52,814 nucleotides of DNA from Acidimicrobiales bacterium (GTDB taxonomy: Bacteria > Actinomycetota > Acidimicrobiia > Acidimicrobiales > Palsa-688), in NCBI GenBank assembly GCA_035533095.1, contig DATLUM010000111.1:1-52814 (forward strand), given 5' to 3'. The translations under genes and the position numbers were made by a program. Under the pieces are notes generated by a model. The model was not told the DNA's origin, made no database searches, and saw nothing but the letters and a program-made list of their open reading frames with translations. The stretch's first letter is position 1. Each line of letters opens with the position of its first letter. Shown here piece by piece: positions 1-8,998 of this stretch.

Positions 1-33
1 CCACCGTCCCACCGCTCTGGGAGACTTCCCTGA

Positions 34-1332
34 GTGGGCACGACCGCGGGGCCGCCGGCGCGCGAAGCGAGCATCCTCCACGTCGACATGGATGCGTTCT
101 ACGCGTCGGTCGAGGCCCTGGACGATCCGACCCTCGCCGGCCGCCCCCTCATCGTCGGCGGCGCCGGCGCGAGGGGAGTGGTCGCGTCCTGCAGCTACGA
201 GGCGCGTGCCTATGGCATCCACTCCGCGATGCCCTCCTCGAGGGCCCGCCGCCTGTGCCCGCAGGCCGTATTCGTGTCGGGCCGATACGACCGCTACTCC
301 GAGGTCAGCCGGCAGATACACCACATCTTCGAGTCCTACACCCCTCTCGTCGAAGGCATCTCGCTCGACGAAGCGTTCCTTGATGTCACCGGGGCGATCC
401 GGCTGTTCGGGCCGGCGGACACCATCGCCCACTCGATCAGGGATCGCATCAGGGAAGAGCTGGGCCTCGGCTGCTCGGTAGGGGTGGCACCCGTGAAGTT
501 CCTCGCCAAGCTTGCGTCCGAAGCCGCGAAGCCAGCCGCAAGCCTCAAGGGAGTCGTCCCGGGCAAGGGGGTCTTTGTCATCGAACCCGGCGAGGAGCTG
601 GCGTTCTTGCACCCCCTCCCGATTGAGGCCCTTTGGGGCGTCGGCCCTGCGACGGCAGCGCGCTTGAGGCGTCTCGGAGTGACGAAGGTCGGCGACCTGG
701 CGGCCCTTCCAGCCGACACCGTCACCTCATCGGTGGGGAGGGCCCACGGCCAGCATCTGTACCTTCTGGCGCACGGGATCGACGACCGCCGGGTTGTGCC
801 GGACCGGGACGTCAAGTCGATCAGCCACGAGGAGACCTACGCGGTGGACCGCGACGATCGCGACGGGCTGCACTCCGAGATCGTCCGGATGGCCGACGCC
901 GTGGCTGCACGCATGCGCAAGGCTGGCCTGTCCGGCAGGACGGTGAGCATCAAGGTGCGCTACGGCGACTTCCGCACGATCACCCGCTCCCGCACCAGCC
1001 GCGAACCCCTCTTCGACGGTCAGGCTGTAGCCACGCTTGCCGGGGAACTTCTCGAATCGCTCGACCTCGGTGACGGCATCCGCCTCCTCGGTGTCGGCGT
1101 ATCCAGTCTCGCCGGAGACGGCAGCGCCAATCCCGCCGGCGGCCAGCTCTCACTCGACCTCGACGGAGCCGATGACCCCGGCAGACCGTCGTGGCGCGGG
1201 GCGACCGAAGCGGTCGACGCGGTCCGCGAGCGATTCGGAGCGGCAGCGGTAGGGCCGGCCACCCTCGTCGGTCCGGGGGGGATCCGGGTGAAGCGCCAAG
1301 GTGACACGCAGTGGGGACCCGGCAGCGGCTGA
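34..1332 (+). CDS. dinB: DNA polymerase IV (Y-family translesion polymerase)
   Basis: This is a Y-family DNA polymerase that copies past damaged bases. The palm motif DMDAFYASVE places the first metal-binding aspartate at D18, and SLDEAF supplies D112 and E113. A helix-hairpin-helix segment starts near W201 (WGVGPATAARLRRLGV), and the C-terminal part is the little-finger domain. QLSLDL at about residue 371 resembles a beta-clamp-binding motif, which family knowledge places near the DinB C-terminus. At 432 residues it is slightly longer than usual because of a Gly/Pro-rich tail. GTG at 34 is the first usable start in frame; only 33 bases precede it, so promoter and SOS-box content cannot be judged. 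The next gene is in the same direction, 183 bp downstream. Confidence 0.95.
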   Translation: MGTTAGPPAREASILHVDMDAFYASVEALDDPTLAGRPLIVGGAGARGVVASCSYEARAYGIHSAMPSSRARRLCPQAVFVSGRYDRYSEVSRQIHHIFESYTPLVEGISLDEAFLDVTGAIRLFGPADTIAHSIRDRIREELGLGCSVGVAPVKFLAKLASEAAKPAASLKGVVPGKGVFVIEPGEELAFLHPLPIEALWGVGPATAARLRRLGVTKVGDLAALPADTVTSSVGRAHGQHLYLLAHGIDDRRVVPDRDVKSISHEETYAVDRDDRDGLHSEIVRMADAVAARMRKAGLSGRTVSIKVRYGDFRTITRSRTSREPLFDGQAVATLAGELLESLDLGDGIRLLGVGVSSLAGDGSANPAGGQLSLDLDGADDPGRPSWRGATEAVDAVRERFGAAAVGPATLVGPGGIRVKRQGDTQWGPGSG

Positions 1333-1515
1333 ACCCAGCAACCGCGCCGCCCCACGACCTCCGGCTCCGCCGCGCCCGCAGCTCGTGCCGCACCGCCCGA
1401 CCACAGCGCACCCGGCGAACATCGCCGACCGGACACACGCAGCGGCCCGACGCCGGAACCCCTCGCCGTTGCTGTAGTTTGCGGACGGCGCGAAAATTGC
1501 CCACGGAGGGTCAAG

Positions 1516-1890
1516 GTGCCGCTGAACGAGCACGAAGAGCGCATTCTGCACGAGATCGAGCAGCGGTTCTACGCCCACGACCCCGAATCGGCCCGGCGGA
1601 TCGAATCCACCACGCTTGACGCGTATCTTGCGCGCAACTCCCGGTGGGCGGCGGCCGGCTTCGTCGTAGGCCTGATCATCCTGCTGGCCGCCTTCGCGTC
1701 CAACTGGATCGTCGGCGTGTTCGGCTTCGTGGTGATGCTCGCGAGCGCGGTGATGCTCATCCAGAACCTACGCAAGATCGGCCGCCGAGGGATCCAGGAG
1801 CTGCGCCAGTCGATCGGTTCGAGGTCGTTGCCCGACGCCATCGAGGACGCGACCCGCCGCCTCCGCCGGCGCCTGGGCCGCGAGGACTGA
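1516..1890 (+). CDS. DUF3040 small membrane protein
   Basis: This is a 124-residue protein of the actinobacterial DUF3040 type. It begins MPLNEHEERIL, the typical N-terminus of the family, followed by a short amphipathic region (EIEQRF). Two hydrophobic segments lie at about residues 44-60 and 64-82, then a basic C-terminal tail rich in Arg. The molecular function of the family is not known to me. The GTG start at 1516 is supported by a strong ribosome binding site, GGAGGG, ending about 5 bases upstream. It stands alone between dinB and the convergent transglutaminase gene, whose stop lies 6 bp away. The 183-bp gap before it holds no other gene that I can support. Confidence 0.85.
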   Translation: MPLNEHEERILHEIEQRFYAHDPESARRIESTTLDAYLARNSRWAAAGFVVGLIILLAAFASNWIVGVFGFVVMLASAVMLIQNLRKIGRRGIQELRQSIGSRSLPDAIEDATRRLRRRLGRED

Positions 1891-1896
1891 CGCTCC

Positions 1897-4272
1897 TTAC
1901 GCCCTACCTGGCGTCGGGGTGAACCACCACAGCAACAACCGCCTCGCCGACGCCTTGCGGTAGAGGCGCTGGCGCAGCTCGGCCGCGACCAGCGCGGCCT
2001 CCGACGGGGCGCCGTCGGGCAGCGAAGGGGCGAACACAGCCTCGGTGGCCATCCCGGCGAGCCGTCGCACACCGCTTGCCACCCACGGCGAGGGCTCGCC
2101 GAACACGGACTGCAACGACCTCGCGGCGCGCCCCGCGAACTCCGCGTCCGTGTCACCCGGATGGCGGTTGATCCCCCACCAGGCGAGCACTTCGGCGGTG
2201 TCGCGCCAGTACGACAGCACGACGGAGGCGGGGTCGCCCCTGCGGCGCCTCCGCCTCAGTCCCCAGCGCGCGCGGCGCACACCGACGTTGAGGGCGACCC
2301 ATCCGCCGATGAGCAGCAAGATCACGACGGCAACCGTCAAACCGCTCGCCCCCGACGAGGGCGTCACGACAATGTCCCCGCCGCTCTTCGCCGAGTTGGC
2401 TGAGGGCACGGTCGTCGGGACGGGCTGCGATTGGGTCGTCGGCGATCCCTTAGGTGCCAGTGGCGAAAGGTCATTCGGGCCCGGCGTGGCACCAGCTTGT
2501 CCGGATGAACCCGTTGCATAAGTTGCAGCGTTTGGATTGCTGAAGCTCTTGGTCGGCTCGAAGGGCAGCCAGCCGTACTTCGGTCCGAAGTAGATCTCCG
2601 GCCATGTGTGCGCGTCAGCATCGAGTACCTGGAAGACCCCGTTGACGTCGTTGCCAGGGGTGAAGCCGACGGCGAGCCGTGTGGGCAGGCCGGCGGCACG
2701 CGCGAGTACGGCGAACGCACCGGCGAACTGCTGGCAGTATCCGGTCCTAGTGCCGAAGAGGAACGTGGTCAGCGCGTCGATCCCGAACCCGTCGGTCGGT
2801 GGGTCGAGGCTGTACGTAAAAGACGGACCGAGGAAGAAGTCCTGCAACGCGATCGCCTTTTCGTATTCGGTCTGTTTGCCCGCCGTGAGCTCTCGTGCCA
2901 GGGAGAGCACCGATGCCGGCACCGACGCCGGCAGTTGCAGGTATCGCTCGATGTTGGGATCGAGCTTCAAGGACGGCGCCGCGCGCAGCCGGGCCGGGTC
3001 GAGTGTGGAAAGGAACTGGTAGGAGGTGACCGAGTAGTCGAGACCGTCTGAGGTCTTGTGGGACGTGATCAAACTCGACGACGCAGGGTCGTAGTCGACT
3101 CCGCGGACTCCGTTCACCGAGAGAGGGGTGAAGGCCGCGGGGAGCCACACCGACTCGAGGTTCTGTATGTGGAACCTCTCGGTGACGGTCCGCGTGCCCG
3201 GCGGCTCGGCGGCTACTCCAGGTAGACGGCCGGAGAAACCCTTGTAGGAGTTGGTCGACACCCACGTCTGCCCGGTGAATGTATCGAGGGACGTGAGCCT
3301 CCAGTACGACCCGACGGGGCTTTGAACCGTGAAGACACCCACATCGGAGAAGTTCACCAGGCGGGTGTGAAGGTCGACGATCGGGTTGGCGACCTCGCGC
3401 GGGCCGCCGCCGATACCTCCGGCGCGCCATCCGAGGACTCCGACGCCGTCCGCACCGTGGACCGAAGGAGCCACGAGCACCACGGTGAGGATCGCGGCGG
3501 CGCCGACGGTCGCGCCCGCGGGGAGCGCCCACGCGACGGCACCCGAACGGACGCCTCCCAGCCAGTTGCGTCCCAGCCCGACCGATGCCCGGTGGACCAG
3601 CGCGAACAAGAGGAGCGCGACACCCTCAATCGAGATGAACCACTGCCTCCCCGCGCCGGAGCCGAGGGCGCAGAATGCCACGAACATGGCGAAGCCCGGT
3701 GCGGCACCGAGCATCGCCGACCGCCGGCGGAACGCGAGCCCGTCGGCCAGCACCGCGGCCACGCCGGCGATGAGAGCGGACGCCAGAACGAAACCCGTCG
3801 TCGGCTGGACCGGCACCACGACGCTCGACACCGCGCGTTGCGCGTGATCGAGCGCTGTTCCCGCCGCCGAGATGGTCCGGCCCGTCGGTACGCCGTAAGT
3901 GGTGTATGCGCCCAGCACGGTCCACGACACGACGAGCGCGCCGGCCACGACGCAGGCGACCGTGCTGGCAACCGCCGGCCACCGGAACCTACGTGCGGCC
4001 CACGCGACGAGGTGCACGCAGAGCGAGGTGGCGAGGACCGGCCCCGCCCAGTGGCCGTTGGTGAACACCCGGTTCAGACCGAACACTGACGCGACCGTCA
4101 GGGCCGCGAGGGCTGCGGTCGCAGCACCGTCCGCCCCGGCTGCCGGCTCACCGTCGGGGGCCCCTCGGTCGAGTCGACCCGGCCTCCACGGTGCTGCAGC
4201 CGCCCCGCGTGGCGTGCCCCCGGAACGGGGGTCGCCACGATCGGTCGCGGCGGGGGGTTTGACCGTCAGCAA
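1897..4272 (-). CDS. TgpA-type membrane transglutaminase-like protein
   Basis: This 791-residue protein has a cluster of hydrophobic segments in residues 50-270, then an extracytoplasmic transglutaminase-like domain, another membrane segment near 650-670, and a cytoplasmic C-terminal region of the DUF4129 kind. The transglutaminase core shows the catalytic cysteine in TGYCQQFAGAF (C513) and the histidine in DAHTWPEIYF (H555), followed by GWLPFEPT. It is the third gene of a moxR-DUF58-tgpA operon, a gene order common in actinobacteria and proteobacteria. The physiological substrate is not known. The TTG at 4272 overlaps the end of the DUF58 gene by 7 bp and is preceded by GAGCGGG; this start is likely but not certain. 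A Pro/Ser/Thr-rich linker lies between the enzyme domain and the last membrane segment. Confidence 0.85.
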   Translation of the reverse strand: MLTVKPPAATDRGDPRSGGTPRGAAAAPWRPGRLDRGAPDGEPAAGADGAATAALAALTVASVFGLNRVFTNGHWAGPVLATSLCVHLVAWAARRFRWPAVASTVACVVAGALVVSWTVLGAYTTYGVPTGRTISAAGTALDHAQRAVSSVVVPVQPTTGFVLASALIAGVAAVLADGLAFRRRSAMLGAAPGFAMFVAFCALGSGAGRQWFISIEGVALLLFALVHRASVGLGRNWLGGVRSGAVAWALPAGATVGAAAILTVVLVAPSVHGADGVGVLGWRAGGIGGGPREVANPIVDLHTRLVNFSDVGVFTVQSPVGSYWRLTSLDTFTGQTWVSTNSYKGFSGRLPGVAAEPPGTRTVTERFHIQNLESVWLPAAFTPLSVNGVRGVDYDPASSSLITSHKTSDGLDYSVTSYQFLSTLDPARLRAAPSLKLDPNIERYLQLPASVPASVLSLARELTAGKQTEYEKAIALQDFFLGPSFTYSLDPPTDGFGIDALTTFLFGTRTGYCQQFAGAFAVLARAAGLPTRLAVGFTPGNDVNGVFQVLDADAHTWPEIYFGPKYGWLPFEPTKSFSNPNAATYATGSSGQAGATPGPNDLSPLAPKGSPTTQSQPVPTTVPSANSAKSGGDIVVTPSSGASGLTVAVVILLLIGGWVALNVGVRRARWGLRRRRRRGDPASVVLSYWRDTAEVLAWWGINRHPGDTDAEFAGRAARSLQSVFGEPSPWVASGVRRLAGMATEAVFAPSLPDGAPSEAALVAAELRQRLYRKASARRLLLWWFTPTPGRA

Positions 4273-5483
4273 GACCCGCTCACCACTGTCTTGGCTTCAC
4301 GCCCGGTCAACGCATCGACCAACGATCCTCCTGCCGGCACGCGCACCACCCTGCTGTGCCTGCCTGACGCCGACTGGACCGAGGTGAACACGTCACCCGC
4401 GTTCGTCAGTCCGCCGCCGCGACGTTCGATCACGACGATCAATGACTCCGAACCCCCGGCGGAGCGGGCCGCGGCGCTGAGGTCGGCTGCGGGGGCTGCG
4501 TCGGTGGTCACCACCACGACGGGGCCGCGGGTCCAGGCGGCGCGAATCTCGGCGGCCAATGACCCCCCCGACGTCGGGGACGCGATGGCGAGCGTGTCGA
4601 GAACGGTCCCTTCGTAGCCGGGTCCCCTCCCGCCGCGCGCTTCCTGCCCGCCCGCAACGACCACCCGCACCTGCATCCCGCCCCTCAACCCCGACACCGC
4701 GAGGCTGGCAGCAGCCGAGAGGGTCTCCTCGAAACTCTGACGGTCGTGCACCGACTGACGAGCGTCGACGACGACGGTGGTCCTGCCGAGCCAGAGGTTC
4801 TGCGGTTGGCGGATCATCAGCTCGTCGGTGCGGGCCGTGGATATCCAGTGCACCTGCCGGAGATCATCGCCTATCTGGTACTCGCGCAGCGCGTAGAACT
4901 CGTCGCCGCCGCGCCCGAGCAGTGGCGCCGCAGCACGCTGATCCCTCTCGCTGTCGGAGGGGATCGAGCTGCGGGGAAGCAGATCGACACGCGGGTGGAC
5001 CGTCAACGACGCGGCCGGTGCCGCTACACGCACCACCTTGGCAAGACCGAAGGGATCGCACAGTTCGATCTCCAACGGACGGAATTCGAGCATGCCCCGC
5101 CGGCGCGCGGGCAGACGGTATTGCGCGGATCTCGGTTCGCCGCTCTCGAGGGGCGCTACAGCGAACGTGGCGGCGATGCGCCCGTCGGAGAAGGAATCGC
5201 GCACTGTGATGAGGGGAGAGCGGCGCGAGTCGTAGTTGCGGACGGAGATGAATACGCGTGCCTCACCTCCGGCGGGAACGCGTGACGGCCTGATGGAACG
5301 CGAAGCGCGCACGTCCCAGGACTTGGTGCCCACCCACGCCCTGGCGGACAGCACGAGGATGAGCGCTGCGGCGCTGAAGGGGTAGAGCTCGACGAGGCCG
5401 ACCAGGTAGCCGGCGGTCGCGGCTGCGGCGGCCATGCCGAGCAGAGCCCAACCCTTGCGGGTCAAAGCGCTGCCGATTCGCAT
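4266..5483 (-). CDS. DUF58 domain protein
   Basis: This 405-residue protein has two hydrophobic segments in its first ~60 residues and a C-terminal DUF58 domain. The typical DUF58 signature is seen as GGDEFYALREYQIGDDLRQVHW, here in two parts: GDEFYALREYQ and GDDLRQVHWISTA. A von Willebrand-A-like fold follows (TVVVDARQS). Such proteins are encoded beside MoxR ATPases and are thought to act as their partners or adaptors; the precise role is not established. The ATG at 5483 forms a TGATG overlap with the moxR stop, so a longer reading that starts at 5606 inside moxR is rejected. It is the middle gene of the moxR operon and overlaps the tgpA start. Confidence 0.88.
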   Translation of the reverse strand: MRIGSALTRKGWALLGMAAAAATAGYLVGLVELYPFSAAALILVLSARAWVGTKSWDVRASRSIRPSRVPAGGEARVFISVRNYDSRRSPLITVRDSFSDGRIAATFAVAPLESGEPRSAQYRLPARRRGMLEFRPLEIELCDPFGLAKVVRVAAPAASLTVHPRVDLLPRSSIPSDSERDQRAAAPLLGRGGDEFYALREYQIGDDLRQVHWISTARTDELMIRQPQNLWLGRTTVVVDARQSVHDRQSFEETLSAAASLAVSGLRGGMQVRVVVAGGQEARGGRGPGYEGTVLDTLAIASPTSGGSLAAEIRAAWTRGPVVVVTTDAAPAADLSAAARSAGGSESLIVVIERRGGGLTNAGDVFTSVQSASGRHSRVVRVPAGGSLVDALTGREAKTVVSGSC

Positions 5484-6469
5484 CAGGTTCCTGGCCGGCC
5501 GGACGGGACTGGGACCATGCGCAACACGTCGGCGACGACCTCGGCCATCTCGACGCCCGAGACGACCGCTTCGGCCGAGAGCACCATCCTGTGCTCGACG
5601 GCGCACCCGAAGATGGCCTTGATGTCGTCGGGGATCACGTACTCGCGTCCGACGGACGCGGCGAGGGTTCGCGAGGCGCGCTGGAGGGCGAGCACGGCTC
5701 TGGGTGACATGCCGAGCGCGAGTGCGGGGTGGGTGCGCGTCGCGGTGGCGAGGTCCACCATGTAGCCCTTGAGCGCGCCGGCGACGTGCGTTCGCTCGGC
5801 CATCGCGATCATGTCGGGGATGGTGCCGGAGGGTGCGACGACGGGCAGGTCGCCGAGTGATCCTTCGTCGTGCGCGTGCACGTCGAGCATGGCCATCTCG
5901 GCGCCGCGGTCGGGATAACCCATCTTGACCCGGAGCAGGAACCGGTCGAGCTGGCTCTCCGGGAGGGGGTAGGTGCCTTCGTATTCGACGGGGTTCTGCG
6001 TGGCGATGACGAGAAACGGGTGGGGCAGCGGATGGCTGACGTTGTCGATGGTGACCTGCCGCTCCTGCATCGCTTCGAGGAGGGCGGCCTGCGTCTTCGG
6101 GGAGGCGCGGTTGATCTCGTCGGCAAGGAGCACGTTCGCGAAGACAGCGCCCGGACGGAAGGAGAAAGACTTCGCGTCGCGGTCGTAGATGCTCGCTCCA
6201 GTGACGTCGGAGGGCAGCAGGTCAGGGGTGAACTGGATGCGCCGGCCCTCCAGATCGAAGGAACGCGCGATCGCCTTCGCCAGGGTCGTCTTCCCGACGC
6301 CGGGGACGTCCTCGAGCAGGAGATGGCCTTCGGAGAACAGGCACACCAACGCGAGCCGGGTCGGCTCCTCCTTGCCCTGAATCACCTTCGCGATGTTCGA
6401 GAGGATCGCTTCGAAGGTGTCCGCGAAGGCGCCGACGGTCTCAGCTGTAACCGCCGGTTGTCTCGCCAT
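5483..6469 (-). CDS. MoxR-family AAA+ ATPase
   Basis: This is a AAA+ chaperone-like ATPase of the MoxR family, 328 residues. Walker A is GVGKTT at residues 57-62 and Walker B is LLADE ending at residues 117-118, followed by INRASPKTQAALLEAMQE, which is diagnostic of MoxR. Sensor motif ATQNP and a C-terminal helical lid follow. Family knowledge suggests roles in maturation of metal- or cofactor-containing or surface protein complexes together with DUF58/VWA partners; the target here is unknown. It is the promoter-proximal gene of the leftward moxR-DUF58-tgpA operon, and it diverges from the ROK kinase gene across only 51 bp, so the two promoters are probably interlocked. Confidence 0.93.
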   Translation of the reverse strand: MARQPAVTAETVGAFADTFEAILSNIAKVIQGKEEPTRLALVCLFSEGHLLLEDVPGVGKTTLAKAIARSFDLEGRRIQFTPDLLPSDVTGASIYDRDAKSFSFRPGAVFANVLLADEINRASPKTQAALLEAMQERQVTIDNVSHPLPHPFLVIATQNPVEYEGTYPLPESQLDRFLLRVKMGYPDRGAEMAMLDVHAHDEGSLGDLPVVAPSGTIPDMIAMAERTHVAGALKGYMVDLATATRTHPALALGMSPRAVLALQRASRTLAASVGREYVIPDDIKAIFGCAVEHRMVLSAEAVVSGVEMAEVVADVLRMVPVPSGRPGT

Positions 6470-6520
6470 TGGCGCCTCCGAGAAGGGAACTCGCCGGTAG
6501 CGTACCCTGCCTGGATATCT

Positions 6521-7408
6521 ATGTCGGGCTCGCTATCGGTGCGTGAGGGGAACGTCGTCGCGCTCGATATCGGCGGGACGAAGATGGCGGTTGGGGTGGT
6601 GTCCGGGTCGGGCAAAGTGCTCTGGAATGCCCGGTCGCCGACCCCGCCTGGCGGGGACGCGGGTGGGGTGTGGGACACGCTCGCGTCACTGCTGGAGTCG
6701 GTACCGGGCGCCTTCGCGCCTGTTGCCTGCGGTGTCGGCAGCGGGGGCCCGATGTCGCCTGGCGGGGAGCAGGTCTCGCCGTTGAACATCCCCGGTTGGC
6801 GCGACTTCCCACTCCGCCGGCGGGTGGCCGAGCTGACCGGCCTTCCCACCTGGGTGGACAACGACGCGAAGGCTCTCGCGCTCGCGGAAGGATGGATCGG
6901 TGGGGCCGCCGGCGAACGGGACTTCATCGCGATGGTCGTCTCGACAGGGATCGGCGGGGGAATCGTGCTCGACGGGCGCCTGCTCGACGGGGCGACAGGA
7001 AATGCCGGGCACATAGGGCACGTAGTCGTCGAGCCGGACGGCAGGCGCTGCGAGTGCGGAGGGCGAGGTTGCCTCGAAGCAGAGGCGTCCGGCACCGCCA
7101 TCGCCGCGGTCACGGGCCGGCCTCCCAGCCAAGCCCCGACGGAAGTGGTGGACCGAACCGGGCGCCTTGTGGGCCGAGGCGTGGCGTGCGTCGCCAATCT
7201 TCTCGATCTTCGGCTTGCGATCGTGTCGGGGTCGGTGGCCCTCGGTTTTGGTGAGCCGTTCTTCGAAGCCGCTCAACGAGAGATCGACGCGCGGGCCCGC
7301 ATCGCGTTTTCACGCGGGTGCCTGATCGTCCCGAGCAAACTCGGAACCGAGGGGCCGCTCATCGGTGCAGCAGCGGTGGCGTGGCGAAGCCTGGAGGGAG
7401 AAGGGTGA
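6521..7408 (+). CDS. ROK-family sugar kinase (glucokinase-like)
   Basis: This 295-residue protein is a ROK-family kinase, likely phosphorylating glucose or a related sugar with ATP or polyphosphate. The N-terminal phosphate-binding motif ALDIGGTKMAVG is present, and the catalytic aspartate lies in VDNDAKALALAEGW. STGIGGGIV, the conserved glycine-rich loop, follows, and CECGGRGCLE provides the CxCGxxGCxE zinc-binding signature. There is no N-terminal helix-turn-helix, so it is an enzyme and not a ROK repressor. I chose ATG 6521; a GTG at 6539 is also possible, and the longer open frame to the left only shadows moxR. The next small gene starts in a GTGA overlap, implying co-translation. Substrate specificity cannot be read from sequence. 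Confidence 0.9.
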   Translation: MSGSLSVREGNVVALDIGGTKMAVGVVSGSGKVLWNARSPTPPGGDAGGVWDTLASLLESVPGAFAPVACGVGSGGPMSPGGEQVSPLNIPGWRDFPLRRRVAELTGLPTWVDNDAKALALAEGWIGGAAGERDFIAMVVSTGIGGGIVLDGRLLDGATGNAGHIGHVVVEPDGRRCECGGRGCLEAEASGTAIAAVTGRPPSQAPTEVVDRTGRLVGRGVACVANLLDLRLAIVSGSVALGFGEPFFEAAQREIDARARIAFSRGCLIVPSKLGTEGPLIGAAAVAWRSLEGEG

Positions 7409-7638
7409 TTACGGCTAGCGCGTTGCTTGCGGTACTGCGTCGACCGACGCTGTGGAAGGCCGCCGCGCGGTTGATCCCCCCGAGATGGTGGAGGAGGTGG
7501 CCGCCGCTGCCACTGCCGCCGGCGGGATACGCGAGATTCCGGACCGAGACCATGTACGGGCGCGGCGGAAACCTCGAACCAGACGATTTGATCGCCTACC
7601 TGGAATGGTGCCGGTCGATGGGGCGCGGAGCGAGGTAA
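7405..7638 (+). CDS. Small conserved-looking protein of unknown function
   Basis: This is a 77-residue protein that I cannot assign to a function. It begins at GTG 7405, which overlaps the kinase stop codon as GTGA, with GGAGGG about 7 bases upstream, so translation coupling is likely. The sequence is basic and Trp/Pro-rich in its first half (PPRWWRRWPPLPLPP) and ends with a region that looks like a conserved motif (YARFRTETMYG and a short acidic helix, LEPDDLIAYLEWC). No membrane segment or metal motif is evident. Its position between a sugar kinase and an HNH endonuclease gives no firm hint. Confidence 0.7.
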   Translation: MITASALLAVLRRPTLWKAAARLIPPRWWRRWPPLPLPPAGYARFRTETMYGRGGNLEPDDLIAYLEWCRSMGRGAR

Positions 7639-7709
7639 CGTCTCGCCGTGCGCAGCTTGCTGACCGCTCCCTACCGGATACCTTCAGCTATATAGGACTG
7701 GGCGAGGCG

Positions 7710-8225
7710 ATGACACAGTCACTTGTGCTCAACGCCTCCTACGAACCCTTGTGCGTCGTGTCCAGCAGGCGGGCATTGATTCTGATCCTCGACGAGAAGG
7801 CGGAGCTGCTGCACACCACCGATCGCCTGTTCCGGGCAGCGCAGGTGGCGTTCTCCGAGCCGTCCGTGGTCCGGTTGTGGCACTACGTGAAGGTCCCCTA
7901 CCAGGCTCGGATCTCCCTGAACCGCCGCGCCGTCTTCGCTCGGGACGACCACAGGTGCCAGTACTGCGGGGCATCGGCCGAGAACATCGACCACGTGATC
8001 CCCAAGAGTCGTGGCGGCAGTCACTCGTGGGACAACGTCGTTGCCTCCTGCCGCCCGTGCAACTCCCGCAAGAGGGACCGGTCTCCGGAGGAAAGCGGGA
8101 TGCGCCTGCACCGCGTCCCCACCGCTCCCCGCCAGCGCACCTGGATACTCGTGGCTTCCGGCGCTATCCGCTCCGATTGGGAGCCTTACCTGGTGACCCG
8201 GCCGGCGGCGAGCCTTTCCGCCTGA
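7710..8225 (+). CDS. HNH endonuclease-family protein
   Basis: This 171-residue protein has a classical HNH module. CQYCG and CRPCN supply the four zinc cysteines, and ENIDHVIPKSRGG contains the catalytic histidine region, with W-D-N-V downstream. The N-terminus (MTQSLVLNASYEPLCVVS) is typical of a stand-alone actinobacterial HNH family found in core chromosomal positions, so it is probably a housekeeping nuclease and not part of a restriction or homing system. The ATG at 7710 follows GGGCGAGG; an AT-rich TATATAGG patch about 20 bases upstream could be a -10 region. The open frame extends left of the ATG but without a start of comparable quality. It is followed after 7 bp by the ligase-like gene. 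Confidence 0.9.
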   Translation: MTQSLVLNASYEPLCVVSSRRALILILDEKAELLHTTDRLFRAAQVAFSEPSVVRLWHYVKVPYQARISLNRRAVFARDDHRCQYCGASAENIDHVIPKSRGGSHSWDNVVASCRPCNSRKRDRSPEESGMRLHRVPTAPRQRTWILVASGAIRSDWEPYLVTRPAASLSA

Positions 8226-8232
8226 GCAGCCG

Positions 8233-8913
8233 GTGCCCTGGGAGGTCGGACGCGAACGGGGTCTCGCCGCGGAGCTTCACCGGAGCTCCGCCGAACTCGC
8301 GTCGGCGCCCGGTCCGCATCGAAGCGTGCGCCTGATGGAGGCTGTCGTCCCGGCGCTCGTCCTCGGCAGCGCTCAGCCGGAGTCGCACGTCGATGCTGCC
8401 GCTGCCCGCGCTGGGGGGGTCGACGTCGTCCGCCGGCGCAGCGGTGGCGGAGCCGTCTACGTGAGCGCCGCCTCGGTCCTCTGGGTCGACTTCGTCATAC
8501 CGGCCGAAGACCCGTTGTGGGACCCGGACGTCGGCAGGGCCGCCTGGTGGGTCGGGGACGCGTGGGTGCGCGCCCTCAGCCGAGTGGGTGTCGACGGCGC
8601 GGTGGTGTGGAAAGCCGGCATGCGTAGAAGCGAGTGGTCGGACCGCATCTGCTTCGCCGGGACGGGACCGGGCGAGGTCCTCGTCGGCGGGGCCAAGGTC
8701 GTAGGGGTCTCCCAGCGGCGGACGCGCGCAGCAGCGTTGTTCCAGACCGCAGCCGTCGTGAAGTGGGCGCCCGACGAGCTTCTCGGGATCCTCTCGCTCC
8801 CCCCTCGGGACCGTGAGCGGGCGCGCACGGACCTGGCCGTCGCGGTTGCGGGTGTCGGCGAGGCTGCCGGCGCCCGTCTCTTCGAAGCGCTGGTCGCCTC
8901 GCTACCCGCCTGA
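8233..8913 (+). CDS. Lipoate-protein ligase A-like protein (BPL/LPL catalytic domain)
   Basis: This 226-residue protein matches the biotin/lipoate ligase fold. VVRRRSGGGAVYV corresponds to the RRxSGGGAV nucleotide/lipoyl-adenylate loop, and VGGAKVVGVSQRR contains the invariant lysine (K155), followed by the AALFQ strand that corresponds to LHHGT in LplA. It is therefore likely to attach lipoate or octanoate to acyl carrier domains, or to be a catalytic relative of unknown substrate. It lacks the C-terminal accessory domain of E. coli LplA and is shorter. GTG at 8233 follows the HNH stop by 7 bp. A compact hairpin just after its stop and the mraZ promoter mark the end of this operon. Confidence 0.8.
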   Translation: MPWEVGRERGLAAELHRSSAELASAPGPHRSVRLMEAVVPALVLGSAQPESHVDAAAARAGGVDVVRRRSGGGAVYVSAASVLWVDFVIPAEDPLWDPDVGRAAWWVGDAWVRALSRVGVDGAVVWKAGMRRSEWSDRICFAGTGPGEVLVGGAKVVGVSQRRTRAAALFQTAAVVKWAPDELLGILSLPPRDRERARTDLAVAVAGVGEAAGARLFEALVASLPA

Positions 8914-8927
8914 AGCCAGGGAAGGAG

Positions 8928-8941
8928 CCGCGAAAACGCGG
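8928..8941 (+). terminator. Short hairpin after the ligase gene
   Basis: A 5-bp GC stem with an AAAA loop (CCGCG, loop, CGCGG) lies 14 bp after the ligase stop codon and about 30 bp before the mraZ promoter. It has no run of T after it, so it would be a weak or factor-assisted terminator at most. Confidence 0.4.
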
Positions 8942-8969
8942 AAATAGCTCAGCGCGGCCGTAGAAATGG

Positions 8970-8998
8970 TTGACAGTGGGGGGTTAGAACCATAAAGT
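8970..8998 (+). promoter_or_regulatory. mraZ/dcw cluster promoter
   Basis: A perfect -35 hexamer TTGACA (8970-8975) is separated by 17 bp from TAAAGT (8993-8998), a good -10 element. The start of transcription would be near 9005, leaving a leader of about 90 nt before mraZ. The downstream dcw genes are closely packed, so this promoter probably drives much of the cluster, with an additional promoter likely before ftsZ. Confidence 0.75.

Noticed and set aside
1333-1515. Possible small genes in the dinB to DUF3040 gap
   Set aside because: Short frames there have no ribosome binding site and overlap neighbouring genes in other registers.
5870-6520. N-terminal extension of the ROK kinase
   Set aside because: It lies antisense to moxR and has no kinase-like features; the family start fits ATG 6521.
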